Shown one piece after another: positions 8,468 through 16,282 of a DNA stretch of 64,000 nt. Position numbers and translations under genes: made by a program. The DNA comes from an uncultured Clostridia bacterium. Its GTDB lineage: Bacteria > Bacillota > Clostridia > Christensenellales > UBA3700. Positions within the stretch are counted from its first letter, which is position 1, and each line of letters starts with the position of its first letter. Below the pieces are notes generated by a model. The model saw only the letters and a list, made by a program, of their open reading frames with translations, did no database searches and was not told the DNA's origin. The DNA lies in assembly GCA_947038565.1 (NCBI GenBank), contig CAMQWP010000005.1, positions 1 through 64,000 on the forward strand. Direction: 5' to 3'.

Positions 8468-8680
8468 ATGCCAATAATAGTAGCACCTATAGGTGAGAAA
8501 TTAAAAGTAGTTAAGATACTTTGTGAATGCTCTGAGAAAAAAGATCTTGAGCTTGCAAATGTTATAGTAGGATCGGAAATAGTGGTATTAGAAAAAGAAT
8601 GTTATAATATCATATGTGTAGTTGGTGGTAAAACAATAGTAATAGACAGCGAAATCGCAACTAAGATATTGGTAGCATAG
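8468..8680 (+). CDS. feoA: FeoA-domain protein, first copy
   Basis: A 70-residue SH3-like FeoA-type protein. FeoA proteins are small cytosolic partners that assist the ferrous-iron permease FeoB. The sequence has the pattern of alternating beta strands, with LANVIVGSEIVVLEKE as the conserved turn-strand unit and GGKTIVIDSEIATKILV at the end. The ORF-track start (TTG 8414) has no ribosome site and lies within the leader hairpin; ATG 8468 follows GGAGGA at good spacing. It contains three Cys residues, which is unusual for FeoA and could bind metal; that is inference. It is first in the feo operon, nine bases before the second feoA. Confidence 0.8.
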   Translation: MPIIVAPIGEKLKVVKILCECSEKKDLELANVIVGSEIVVLEKECYNIICVVGGKTIVIDSEIATKILVA

Positions 8681-8689
8681 GAGGCAGTT

Positions 8690-8923
8690 ATGATTAAGAA
8701 ACTTAATGAATTTATAATAGGCGAAAAAGGTATAGTGAAAACTGTCGGTGGAGATGGTCGTATAAGACGACGTATGCTAGATATGGGCATTACTCCAGGA
8801 GCTGATATACTTCTTAAAAAGAAAGCACCACTTGGAGATCCTATAGAAATATCTATAAGAGGGTATTCTTTGACTCTAAGAAATGCTGAAGCAGAGTTAG
8901 TCGGTTTGGAGGTAATAAAATGA
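8690..8923 (+). CDS. feoA: FeoA, second copy
   Basis: A 77-residue FeoA protein with the classic pattern: GEKGIVKTVGGDGRIRRRMLDMGITPGADILLKKKAPLGDPIEISIRGYSLTLRNAEAELVGLEVI. It is closer to canonical FeoA than the copy in front of it. Such tandem feoA-feoA-feoB operons are common in anaerobic Bacillota. It follows a GGAGG site and its TGA stop overlaps the feoB ATG by four bases, so the two are translationally coupled. Confidence 0.92.
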   Translation: MIKKLNEFIIGEKGIVKTVGGDGRIRRRMLDMGITPGADILLKKKAPLGDPIEISIRGYSLTLRNAEAELVGLEVIK

Positions 8924-11262
8924 TCAATGTAGCTTTAGTAGGAAATCCTAACTCAGGTAAAACTACATTATTTAATGCTTTGACTGGATCTACAGCACAT
9001 GTAGGAAACTGGCCAGGTGTTACTGTAGATAAGAAAGAAGGCACATATAAAAAAGGTAAAGACCCAATAAATGTAATGGATTTGCCTGGTATATATTCTC
9101 TTTCTCCGTATACTCCAGAAGAAGTAATAGCTAGAAAGTATATTATAGATGATAAGCCTGATTGTATTATCAATATTGTTGACGCTACTAATCTAGAGCG
9201 TAATCTTTATCTGACAACACAAGTAATGGAGATAAATGTACCTATAGTCATTGCGCTTAACATGGTAGATGCAGTGGAGAGAAGTGGCGCAAGTATTGAT
9301 GCGGAGCAGTTAGAAGCGAAGATTGGATTACCTGTAGTAAGTATTTCGGCATTGAAAGGTAGAGGACTTCACGAGCTTATGGGTAGAGTCGCTGAAGTAG
9401 TCGAGACTAAACGCGAAGGATCTACAGTGCTAGCACATAGTGAACTTATACACTTGATAGGTGATGTAAACATAGCTTTGAAAGCGAAAGAAGTAGATAA
9501 CTCATTGTTCCATGCTATTAAATTAGTAGAACTAGATGAGCTTGAGGTGAAAGAGCATAGTGACTTAGTAGGGCTTGTAGATGCTTATAAAGGTACGATA
9601 AATGATGAAGTATTCGGTGGTGACTTTGAAGGAGTTGTAGCAGACTCTAGATATAGATATATCACTGCAAATTACTCATCGGCATACAAGCAGCCTAAGT
9701 TAATCACTAAGGTCAAAAAGAACAATAAGAAAACTGATGATACGCAAACTATCGTATCTCAGCCACTTAATAATAATCTTACTTTTTCTGATAAGATTGA
9801 CAGGGTTCTTACAAATCGATGGCTCGGTATACCTATTTTCTTGCTAATTTTATTCGGTATATTCCATATAACTTTCAGTGAGAATATATTATTCCTTGGC
9901 GGTATACCAGCAATTCGTGATTATGTGTCTGGTGCTGGTTCAGCATTTGAAGGCGTATTTATAAATGGCGGAGTGATGTCGATAGGTGTCATTATGCAAG
10001 GACTAATGGGAGTGTTGACCGACTCGATAGGCGGTTGGATTACATTAGGACTAGAAGCAGTATCATCTCCAGAATGGGTGGTTGGTCTATTAGTAGATGG
10101 CGTTTGGGGCGGAATAGGCGGAGTTCTATCATTCGTGCCACAAATATTATTACTATTCTTATTGTTCTCTATACTAGAGGATACTGGATACATGGCGAGA
10201 GTTGCTTTTATTCTAGATAGAATATTTAGAAGATTCGGCTTGTCAGGTAGAGCATTCATGCCTATGATTATGGGCTTTGGTTGCTCAATCCCAGCTATGA
10301 TCAATACTAGAACTCTTGCTGATGATAAAGAGCGTATCGCAACTCTTAGAGTTATACCTTTCTTTAGTTGTGGTGCTAAGTTGCCTATACTAACAGCAAT
10401 TTCTGGTGCAATAGCTATTACTTTTAATCTTCCAGGCACTGAATTTATCACTTATGGTATGTACCTTGTAGGAATGGCTACTGCACTTGTATCAGTGATA
10501 TTAATGCGTAATACTACACAAAAGGGTGAAAGTTCTCCGTTTATTATGGAGTTGCCTAATTATCATTGTCCTAAGGCAATGAGTCTAGTACTTTTGCTTT
10601 GGGATAAATTAAAGCATTATATCCAAAAAGCATTTACTATAATACTTGCGTCGTCAATCATTATATGGCTTATGACACACTTTAGCTGGTCATGGACATT
10701 CTTGCCAGATGGCGAGATAGATAGTAGTATCCTTGCTAATCTTGGTATGATTATTCAACCATTATTTACACCTTTAGGATTCGGCTCTCAACTTGGCGCG
10801 AATGGTTGGGTATTTGCAGTAGCTGCAATTACTGGACTTATCGCAAAAGAAAATGTAATATCTACATTTGCAGTACTTGCGGCAGTAGTATCAAGTGGTT
10901 TTGATGGTGCAAGTGTTGATGGAATACAAGAAGTATCTCAAATGATCGGTGCTACTGGTATTACGGTTGCTGGACTGATAGCATTTATAGTGTTCAACAT
11001 GACTACAATCCCTTGCTTTGCAGCAGTGGCTACCGCTAAAGCAGAACTAAGTGATAAAAAACAGTTTAACTGGACATTAGTATTCTGGATGGCAACATCT
11101 TATATAGTAGCAACTATGTTCTACCTTGTAGGTGAGTTTATATGGCCAGTAGCTATATTTATTGCACTTGCAATACTAATAGTAGGTGCGTTGGTGTTAA
11201 ATAATAAAGCTCCTAACTTTATCCCAAATATCTTAAGCAAGCTAAAGATCAGGAGGAAGTAA
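8920..11262 (+). CDS. feoB: Ferrous iron transport protein B
   Basis: The ferrous-iron permease: a cytosolic GTPase domain fused to a polytopic membrane domain. The G motifs are in order: GNPNSGKTT (G1, about 7-15), VGNWPGVTVD (G2), DLPGIYS (G3), NMVDA (G4, about 108) and SALKGRG (G5). A GDI-like helical region follows, then a Lys/Asn-rich linker near 270 (KVKKNNKKTDDTQT). The membrane core begins at about residue 300 with two Gate motifs, the first near GFGCSIPAMINTRTLADDKERIATL. The length of 780 is on the long side but normal. It overlaps feoA by four bases and is followed one base later by its small Cys-rich partner. Synthesis is probably iron-repressed. Confidence 0.97.
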   Translation: MINVALVGNPNSGKTTLFNALTGSTAHVGNWPGVTVDKKEGTYKKGKDPINVMDLPGIYSLSPYTPEEVIARKYIIDDKPDCIINIVDATNLERNLYLTTQVMEINVPIVIALNMVDAVERSGASIDAEQLEAKIGLPVVSISALKGRGLHELMGRVAEVVETKREGSTVLAHSELIHLIGDVNIALKAKEVDNSLFHAIKLVELDELEVKEHSDLVGLVDAYKGTINDEVFGGDFEGVVADSRYRYITANYSSAYKQPKLITKVKKNNKKTDDTQTIVSQPLNNNLTFSDKIDRVLTNRWLGIPIFLLILFGIFHITFSENILFLGGIPAIRDYVSGAGSAFEGVFINGGVMSIGVIMQGLMGVLTDSIGGWITLGLEAVSSPEWVVGLLVDGVWGGIGGVLSFVPQILLLFLLFSILEDTGYMARVAFILDRIFRRFGLSGRAFMPMIMGFGCSIPAMINTRTLADDKERIATLRVIPFFSCGAKLPILTAISGAIAITFNLPGTEFITYGMYLVGMATALVSVILMRNTTQKGESSPFIMELPNYHCPKAMSLVLLLWDKLKHYIQKAFTIILASSIIIWLMTHFSWSWTFLPDGEIDSSILANLGMIIQPLFTPLGFGSQLGANGWVFAVAAITGLIAKENVISTFAVLAAVVSSGFDGASVDGIQEVSQMIGATGITVAGLIAFIVFNMTTIPCFAAVATAKAELSDKKQFNWTLVFWMATSYIVATMFYLVGEFIWPVAIFIALAILIVGALVLNNKAPNFIPNILSKLKIRRK

Positions 11263-11263
11263 T

Positions 11264-11563
11264 ATGAAAGCAATAGAAATAGTAGTGATAGTAGCAATTG
11301 CAATTATACTACTTGCAATTATCATAGGTGGATTTGTAAGACGGGCAAGAGCCAAGAAAAACGGAACTCCATCATGTGGATGTTGTGCAAGTTGTAGACA
11401 TGCATCTTCATGCAGTAGTTTAAATAGTGATGAAGCAACTGATAGTGATCTATCAATAGTAGAAGAAGGCAAAAAAGATATAGATAGCGATAATATTGCT
11501 AGCATATCTAATGAAAACATTATTGATATAGAGCCTGAAGAGGACTCTATAAAAAATAAATAA
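11264..11563 (+). CDS. FeoB-associated Cys-rich membrane protein
   Basis: A 99-residue protein with one N-terminal membrane helix (IEIVVIVAIAIILLAIIIGGFVRRA). A short cytosolic Cys cluster, CGCCASCRHASSC, follows at about 38-50. This architecture is that of the small proteins found directly after feoB in many anaerobes, thought to act with FeoB, perhaps handling Fe(II) as it emerges. The tail (about 55-99) is acidic and probably disordered, longer than in most family members. It starts one base after feoB behind AGGAGGAAG, so it is co-transcribed. Confidence 0.88.
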   Translation: MKAIEIVVIVAIAIILLAIIIGGFVRRARAKKNGTPSCGCCASCRHASSCSSLNSDEATDSDLSIVEEGKKDIDSDNIASISNENIIDIEPEEDSIKNK

Positions 11564-11665
11564 CAACTGTAGTAATTAAGTAAAATATATTATTGGCTGA
11601 CAATGTTCAAAATATTGCAACCGCTATATATATTTAAATAAAACATATGCAAAGGGGGATAAATC

Positions 11666-12040
11666 ATGGCATTATTAGAGTCAGGAGAAATGTATCTAGA
11701 GACGATATATTTACTGAAAGAGAATAAACCAAACCTACATTCAGTCGATATAGTTGACAAGTTAGGATATTCTAAATCTAGTGTATCAAGAGCGGTAAAT
11801 CTACTACGAGAGCAAGGTTACCTTGCAATAGATGAGTCTGGAAAGATCGACTTTACACATACAGGAAAAGAACTAAGTAAAGAAATATATTCAAGGCACA
11901 ATTTACTTACTGAATTATTTATGAGGCTTGGAGTGTCTGCTGAAATTGCTGAAAACGACGCTTGTCGTGTTGAGCACGTTATAAGTAATGAGAGCATGGA
12001 CGCAATAAGAAAATATCTAGATAATAATGCAACTAACTAA
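11666..12040 (+). CDS. DtxR-family metal-dependent repressor
   Basis: A 124-residue winged-helix repressor that binds DNA when loaded with Fe(II) or Mn(II). The HTH is HSVDIVDKLGYSKSSVSRAVNLLREQGYL (about 26-54). The metal ligands look like the DtxR set: Met in GEMYLETI, His in YSRHNLL, and the Cys-Glu-His group in ACRVEH (about 105-110). MntR-type proteins have Asp in place of the first Met and Glu in place of the Cys, so iron is the likelier co-repressor. It lacks the SH3-like third domain of DtxR, like MntR-length members. It lies 100 bases after the feo genes behind AAAGGGGG, and most likely controls them. Confidence 0.88.
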   Translation: MALLESGEMYLETIYLLKENKPNLHSVDIVDKLGYSKSSVSRAVNLLREQGYLAIDESGKIDFTHTGKELSKEIYSRHNLLTELFMRLGVSAEIAENDACRVEHVISNESMDAIRKYLDNNATN

Positions 12041-12055
12041 ATATGATTTTAATAC

Positions 12056-12088
12056 AAAAGCGGCTGATATTATCAGTCGCTTTTATTT
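12056..12088 (+). terminator. Terminator of the feo-dtxR region
   Basis: AAAAGCGGCTGA (12056-12067) pairs with TCAGTCGCTTTT (12073-12084) with one G-U pair; a T-rich tail follows. Confidence 0.85.
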
Positions 12089-12126
12089 GTATAGTGTTAA
12101 TCTCTATAAGGTAAAATGTTAATTAA

Positions 12127-12253
12127 CATATGCTATTAAATAAATAATATAATATACTGCAAATGATCACGCAACCATATTATCATATGTTATTAACTAT
12201 ATAAAGTGGGTGTTAATTAATGTGTTTAATGTAAAATATCATATGATATTAAC
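12127..12253. repeat. Three spaced copies of CATATGNTATTAAC
   Basis: CATATGCTATTAAA (12127), CATATGTTATTAAC (12184) and CATATGATATTAAC (12240) are 57 and 56 bases apart in the gap before the next promoter. The last two match over 13 of 14 bases. The region is AT-rich, so chance contributes, but the even spacing suggests either a decayed tandem repeat of ~56 bp or regulator sites five to six helical turns apart. Confidence 0.45.
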
Positions 12254-12300
12254 TCATAAAAATCATAAAAAATATTTGTTTTTTATCTGTCAAAAACCTA

Positions 12301-12329
12301 TTGCAAAAGCATTGTATTAATGCTATAAT
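12301..12329 (+). promoter_or_regulatory. Promoter of the NrdD-tail-like gene
   Basis: TTGCAA (12301-12306) and TATAAT (12324-12329), spacer 17, about 65 bases before the gene. Confidence 0.65.
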
Positions 12330-12397
12330 ATCCACACAACAGAAATATAAATAAATATATCACATTGAATAATAAATTATAAAGAGAGGATATGATA

Positions 12398-12664
12398 ATG
12401 ATTATTGAGAAAGTAAAAGTAAATGGTGGAGAGTTATCTGCTACTGAGGTAGAAAATTATGTAAATTATTTAGAGGAAAAGCATGGTAAAATCGTTGAGT
12501 TAACTATCAAACTAGATGGCGAATTTGTTGACCTTGCATTTGTTAAAGAAGTAGTTCCTTTCGAGAGAATTAGACGTATCACAGGTTATCTTGTAGGTAC
12601 TATGGATAAATGGAATAACGCAAAGTCTTCAGAAGAAGCTGATCGCGTACATCATTCATTATAA
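12398..12664 (+). CDS. Small protein resembling the C-terminal tail of anaerobic ribonucleotide reductase
   Basis: The 88-residue product ends in FERIRRITGYLVGTMDKWNNAKSSEEADRVHHSL. This resembles the extreme C-terminus of class III (NrdD) reductases, where the radical-bearing glycine sits in an R-x-x-G-Y-type context followed by an N-x-x-K...DR(V)xH end. The first ~50 residues are an unrelated alpha/beta stretch. Stand-alone proteins of this kind are often labelled anaerobic ribonucleotide reductase in Clostridia. By analogy with GrcA, the spare glycyl-radical domain for pyruvate formate-lyase, it might repair or regulate NrdD; that is inference. GAGAGGA ends one base before ATG 12392 but seven bases before ATG 12398, so I chose 12398. 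No nrdD or nrdG is adjacent. Confidence 0.6.
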   Translation: MIIEKVKVNGGELSATEVENYVNYLEEKHGKIVELTIKLDGEFVDLAFVKEVVPFERIRRITGYLVGTMDKWNNAKSSEEADRVHHSL

Positions 12665-12702
12665 GATAGAACCCTATATTATATCTTATTAAGCATATTT
12701 TG

Positions 12703-12731
12703 CCCACTGGTAATGCAGATTATTCAGTGGG
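12703..12731 (+). terminator. Weak hairpin after the NrdD-tail-like gene
   Basis: CCCACTG (12703-12709) pairs with CAGTGGG (12725-12731), but the loop is 15 bases and no T-run follows, so termination would be inefficient. Confidence 0.35.
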
Positions 12732-12789
12732 TAATTGCTTATTAATTTATACTTTTAATTTACTAATTTGCGCATTATAGTAAAAATTG

Positions 12790-12817
12790 TTGACAATAGT
12801 AAAATAAGTGCTATAAT
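12790..12817 (+). promoter_or_regulatory. Promoter placed for a leaderless transcript
   Basis: TTGACA (12790-12795) and TATAAT (12812-12817), spacer 16. The next gene's ATG begins only seven bases after the -10 element, which is where transcription would start. Confidence 0.75.
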
Positions 12818-12823
12818 AATAAT

Positions 12824-13159
12824 ATGATTAAACTATACAATAAACTGGTAAGAGATAACGTGCCAAGCATAATAGAGGCGTCAGGCAAGAAATGCAGAAC
12901 CGAGATCATGGATGAAGAGCAATACATGACTAAACTTGTAGAGAAACTTCATGAAGAATTAGGTGAGTTTGAAACACAGTTTGATGCATTTAATGATGAG
13001 GAAGCGATAAAAGAGCTTGCTGATCTTACTGATGTTATAATGGCTATAATATCTAGTATTGGAGTGTCGGACGAGGCATTTGAGAGGATAAGAAATGCTA
13101 AAAAGACTTTAAATGGTGGGTTTGATAATAAAATACTACTTTTAGAGGTGACTGATTAG
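12824..13159 (+). CDS. MazG-like nucleotide pyrophosphohydrolase
   Basis: A 111-residue all-alpha protein of the MazG / phosphoribosyl-ATP pyrophosphohydrolase-like superfamily, which cleaves NTP-type substrates to NMP and pyrophosphate and is often a house-cleaning enzyme. The opening YNKLVRDNVPSII is characteristic of one subgroup. The Mg-binding sets are EELGEFE (about 44-50) and ELADLTDVI (about 64-72). The specific nucleotide is unknown. No ribosome site precedes the ATG; the -10 box lies seven bases upstream, so the mRNA should be leaderless. It is monocistronic, and no clear terminator follows. Confidence 0.85.
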   Translation: MIKLYNKLVRDNVPSIIEASGKKCRTEIMDEEQYMTKLVEKLHEELGEFETQFDAFNDEEAIKELADLTDVIMAIISSIGVSDEAFERIRNAKKTLNGGFDNKILLLEVTD

Positions 13160-13297
13160 CTACTTTGATATATCGTATTACGTCAATATATTAGCATATA
13201 TTTTAGTTTAAATAATTATATAACAATTTGTTGATATAAATCGTTATAAGTTGTAAATAATCTAGGCGATAAGTCTAGATATATTTTATAAAGGTAC
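13160..13297. other. Upstream region of the copper operon
   Basis: A non-coding AT-rich stretch that must hold the copA promoter. I could not choose a convincing -35/-10 pair. The operator is listed separately. Confidence 0.4.
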
Positions 13298-13319
13298 CTA
13301 CCCTACGGGGGTGGGGTAG
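13298..13319 (+). promoter_or_regulatory. CsoR-type copper operator
   Basis: CTACCCTACGGGGGTGGGGTAG is a G-tract pseudo-palindrome: CTACCCTA against TGGGGTAG matches at seven of eight positions. CsoR operators in Bacillota have this TACCC...GGGGTA form. It stands out sharply in an AT-rich gap and lies two bases before the copA ribosome site. CsoR is encoded at the end of the same operon. Confidence 0.85.
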
Positions 13320-13330
13320 AGGAGGTGTAT

Positions 13331-15937
13331 GTGAAAAAGATTAAATTTAACGTGCAAGGTATGACATGTAGTGCATGTTCAGCACATATTACGAAAGCTA
13401 TAAGCCGAATGAATGGAGTGGCGGAGGTAAATGTCATGCTACTTACAAACATAATGTTTGTAGAGTTCGATGAGGCTATTACAAGCGTGCAGGACATACT
13501 AAATAATGTAAAAAAAGCGGGTTTTACTGCAACGTTAGCAGGTAAAAGTAGTCAGGTCAAGGCTGATAAAGAAGATATCAAAAAAAACTTATCTGCTGAC
13601 GCTCACGCTATGAGAGTAAGGCTTATTGTTTCATTCGGGTTCTTAATACCGCTAATGTATATTGCTATGGGCGGTATGATAGGCTTACCTATTCCGTTTT
13701 TCTTTAAAGGAACTGATTACGCGGTAATATTTGCATTTACGCAGTTCTTGCTAGCATTGCCAGTAGTGATAGTCAATAGAAAGTATTATATAGTAGGGTT
13801 TAAAAACTTAATTAAGATGCGACCTAATATGGATACACTTATCGCAGTAGGTTCGGGTGCGTCATTAATTTATGGCGTGATAGCTATATTCATTATGAGC
13901 TACGGTATGGCGGTAAATGATACCAGTCTAATAATGATGTATATGCATGACCTGTATTTTGAAACGGCAGTGATGATATTAGCACTTGTTACGCTTGGTA
14001 AGTTTTTGGAGAATATTTCAAAGGGAAAAACTACGCTAGCTATAGAAAAATTGATCGGTCTTGCTCCTAAAACCGCTTTATTAATAGTAGGTAATGAGGA
14101 GAAAGAAATAGACAGTGCTATGATAAAAGTGGGTGATATCTTGCTGATCAAGCCAGGTGCTACGGTGCCTGTTGATGGTGTAGTGATAGAAGGAGCTTCG
14201 TCAGTTGATGAGTCTGCTCTTACGGGTGAAAGCATGCCTGTAGAAAAATACACCGATAGCAGTGTTATGTCAGCCACTATTAATGGCAATGGTATGATGA
14301 AAATAAGAGCTACTAAGGTAGGTGATGATAGTACTCTTGCGAGGATCATAAAATTGGTAGAGGAAGCTAGTAATAGCAAAGCTCCAATAGCAAAATTAGC
14401 TGATAAAGTCAGTGGTATATTCGTTCCAGTAGTGATGACTATATCCCTTGTGTCATTCATACTATGGCTTACCGTCGGTAGTGCAACTATAAATTTTGCA
14501 CTTAGTATAGCTATTGCTGTGCTTGTAATATCATGCCCTTGTGCATTGGGACTCGCTACTCCAGTTGCGATTATGGTAGGTACGGGAGTTGGTGCATCAA
14601 ATGGTATTCTTATAAAATCAGGAGACTCGTTACAGCTAGCACATAAAGTAAATACTGTCGTATTAGATAAGACGGGGACAATTACTGAAGGCAAGCCAAA
14701 AGTTACTGATGTCTTGGCTGTAGATGATTATGATAGTAATATACTTCTAAGAATAGCTACGGCGCTAGAGCAATACTCAGAGCATCCTTTAGCTAGTGCT
14801 ATAATGAGCTATGCTGAGGATAATAATATCATAAAAGTATCAGCAGAGAACTTTAAAAGCACTACAGGAAAAGGTGTACAAGGCGAGATAGACGGGGAAG
14901 TATATTATGCGGGAAATATTAGCCTTATGAAAAGTATTAGCATAGATACAGCATGGGCGGATAATAATGCAAGTAAATTTGCAGTTGAAGGTAAAACGCC
15001 TCTTATATTTGCAAGTGATAGACGTGTTCTCGGAATAATTGCCGTTGCTGATAACATCAAAGCGAGTAGTAAAAATGCTATAGATAAACTTAAAAGCATG
15101 GGGCTTGAAGTAATAATGCTTACGGGTGATAATAAAGTTACTGCGGAGGCAATAGCAGATCAAATCAATGCGGATAGAGTGATATCGGAAGTGTTGCCAG
15201 CAGACAAAGAAGCAGTAATAAGAGAGTTGCAAAGAGAAGGCAAGGTTGTTGCTATGGTGGGTGATGGTGTAAATGACGCACCAGCATTAGCAAGAGCGGA
15301 TGTAGGTATTGCGATCGGTTCGGGTATGGATATTGCTATAGAGTCGAGTGATATAGTCTTAATGAAAAGTGACTTGATAGATGTAGCAAACGCAATAAAA
15401 TTATCTAAAAAAGTTATAATAAATATTAAAGAAAACTTGTTTTGGGCGTTTATATATAACATCATAGGCATACCTATTGCGGCGGGTGCATTATATTCTC
15501 TAGGCGGTTTTAAACTTGATCCAATGATCGGTGCTGCGGCTATGAGTCTTAGCTCGGTTTGTGTAGTCCTTAACGCATTGCGACTAAAGTTATTTAAGCC
15601 GTACTATTCTATCCATGATAAGCTGTATAATGATACAAAAGTAGATACGGCAAATAAAAACCATAATGAAAATGACAATCACAATGAAAATAATCATACA
15701 ATTATTATAAATTCGGAGGAATCAAACATGAAAAAAATATATATAGAAGGCATGATGTGTGGACACTGTGCGGGCGTAGTAGAAAAAACATTAACAGCAA
15801 TGGGAAATGTGCAAGTAACGATTAACCTTGAAGAAAAACATGCGATAATAAACGGTGATGAAGTATCAAATGAGGTTATAACAGATGAAATAAACAATGC
15901 TGGCTATAAGGTACTAAATATAGAGGAGATAAAATAA
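13331..15937 (+). CDS. copA: Copper-exporting P1B-type ATPase with C-terminal CopZ-like domain
   Basis: Membrane pump that exports Cu(I) with ATP. An N-terminal heavy-metal domain carries GMTCSAC (about 10-16). Eight membrane helices follow, with the Cu(I) motif CPCALG near 403, then the phosphorylated DKTGT near 453, the nucleotide-domain SEHPLASA near 485, and GDGVNDAPALARADVGIA near 645. After the last helices comes a His/Asn-rich linker (HNENDNHNENNH). A complete second metal-binding domain with GMMCGHCAG then fills the last 69 residues; this is the size of the chaperone CopZ. GTG 13331 lies five bases after GGAGG, better than GTG 13325 of the ORF track. Induced by copper through CsoR. 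The stop overlaps the csoR start (TAATG). Confidence 0.95.
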   Translation: MKKIKFNVQGMTCSACSAHITKAISRMNGVAEVNVMLLTNIMFVEFDEAITSVQDILNNVKKAGFTATLAGKSSQVKADKEDIKKNLSADAHAMRVRLIVSFGFLIPLMYIAMGGMIGLPIPFFFKGTDYAVIFAFTQFLLALPVVIVNRKYYIVGFKNLIKMRPNMDTLIAVGSGASLIYGVIAIFIMSYGMAVNDTSLIMMYMHDLYFETAVMILALVTLGKFLENISKGKTTLAIEKLIGLAPKTALLIVGNEEKEIDSAMIKVGDILLIKPGATVPVDGVVIEGASSVDESALTGESMPVEKYTDSSVMSATINGNGMMKIRATKVGDDSTLARIIKLVEEASNSKAPIAKLADKVSGIFVPVVMTISLVSFILWLTVGSATINFALSIAIAVLVISCPCALGLATPVAIMVGTGVGASNGILIKSGDSLQLAHKVNTVVLDKTGTITEGKPKVTDVLAVDDYDSNILLRIATALEQYSEHPLASAIMSYAEDNNIIKVSAENFKSTTGKGVQGEIDGEVYYAGNISLMKSISIDTAWADNNASKFAVEGKTPLIFASDRRVLGIIAVADNIKASSKNAIDKLKSMGLEVIMLTGDNKVTAEAIADQINADRVISEVLPADKEAVIRELQREGKVVAMVGDGVNDAPALARADVGIAIGSGMDIAIESSDIVLMKSDLIDVANAIKLSKKVIINIKENLFWAFIYNIIGIPIAAGALYSLGGFKLDPMIGAAAMSLSSVCVVLNALRLKLFKPYYSIHDKLYNDTKVDTANKNHNENDNHNENNHTIIINSEESNMKKIYIEGMMCGHCAGVVEKTLTAMGNVQVTINLEEKHAIINGDEVSNEVITDEINNAGYKVLNIEEIK
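15728..15937 (+). CDS. copZ: Possible internal start producing a free CopZ chaperone
   Basis: Inside copA and in its frame, CGGAGGA (15714-15720) is followed eight bases later by ATG 15728, just where the C-terminal heavy-metal domain begins (MKKIYIEGMMCGHCAG). Translation from here gives a 69-residue protein, the normal size of CopZ, which carries Cu(I) to CopA and CsoR. The likely history is loss of the stop of a former upstream copA so that copA and copZ fused while the copZ start survived. That the internal start is used is inference. Confidence 0.6.
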   Translation: MKKIYIEGMMCGHCAGVVEKTLTAMGNVQVTINLEEKHAIINGDEVSNEVITDEINNAGYKVLNIEEIK

Positions 15938-16200
15938 TGATCTCAAATAAAGAAAGTGTTACGCAATTACTAAAGACTGCAAGGGGGCAGATAGATGGGA
16001 TCATGAAAATGATCGAAGATGGTCGATACTGCTTAGATGTATCGAGTCAATTACTAGCAACCAGTGCGATACTAAAAAGTGCTAACATGAAAGTAATCGA
16101 AGGGCATATGTCTACTTGCGTGAAGCAGGCATTCGAGTCGGGGAATATGGACGAAAAAATCCATGAGATCATGGTGCTGATTGGAAAAATGAGCAAGTGA
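15937..16200 (+). CDS. csoR: Copper-sensing repressor CsoR
   Basis: An 87-residue all-helical DUF156-family repressor. The Cu(I) ligand set C-H-C is visible: Cys in RYCLDVSSQLLA (about 33), and His and Cys in EGHMSTC (about 58 and 62). Copper binding releases it from the G-tract operator upstream of copA. It overlaps the copA stop by one base (TAATG) and is therefore coupled to it. Its length and helix pattern are normal. Confidence 0.93.
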   Translation: MISNKESVTQLLKTARGQIDGIMKMIEDGRYCLDVSSQLLATSAILKSANMKVIEGHMSTCVKQAFESGNMDEKIHEIMVLIGKMSK

Positions 16201-16226
16201 CAACTAGATAATAAATAGATAATAAT

Positions 16227-16282
16227 AAAAGAGTGTATACTTATTTGGGTTCACATCAAAATAGCGTACACTCTTTTATGTA
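16227..16282 (+). terminator. Terminator of the copper operon
   Basis: AAAAGAGTGTA (16227-16237) pairs perfectly with TACACTCTTTT (16267-16277) around a 29-base loop. Confidence 0.75.

Noticed and set aside
9921-10451. 176-residue minus-strand ORF
   Set aside because: It is antisense to the feoB membrane domain and has no homologous pattern.
13900-14694. 264-residue minus-strand ORF
   Set aside because: It is antisense to the conserved core of copA, low in complexity and without a start site; a codon-bias shadow.
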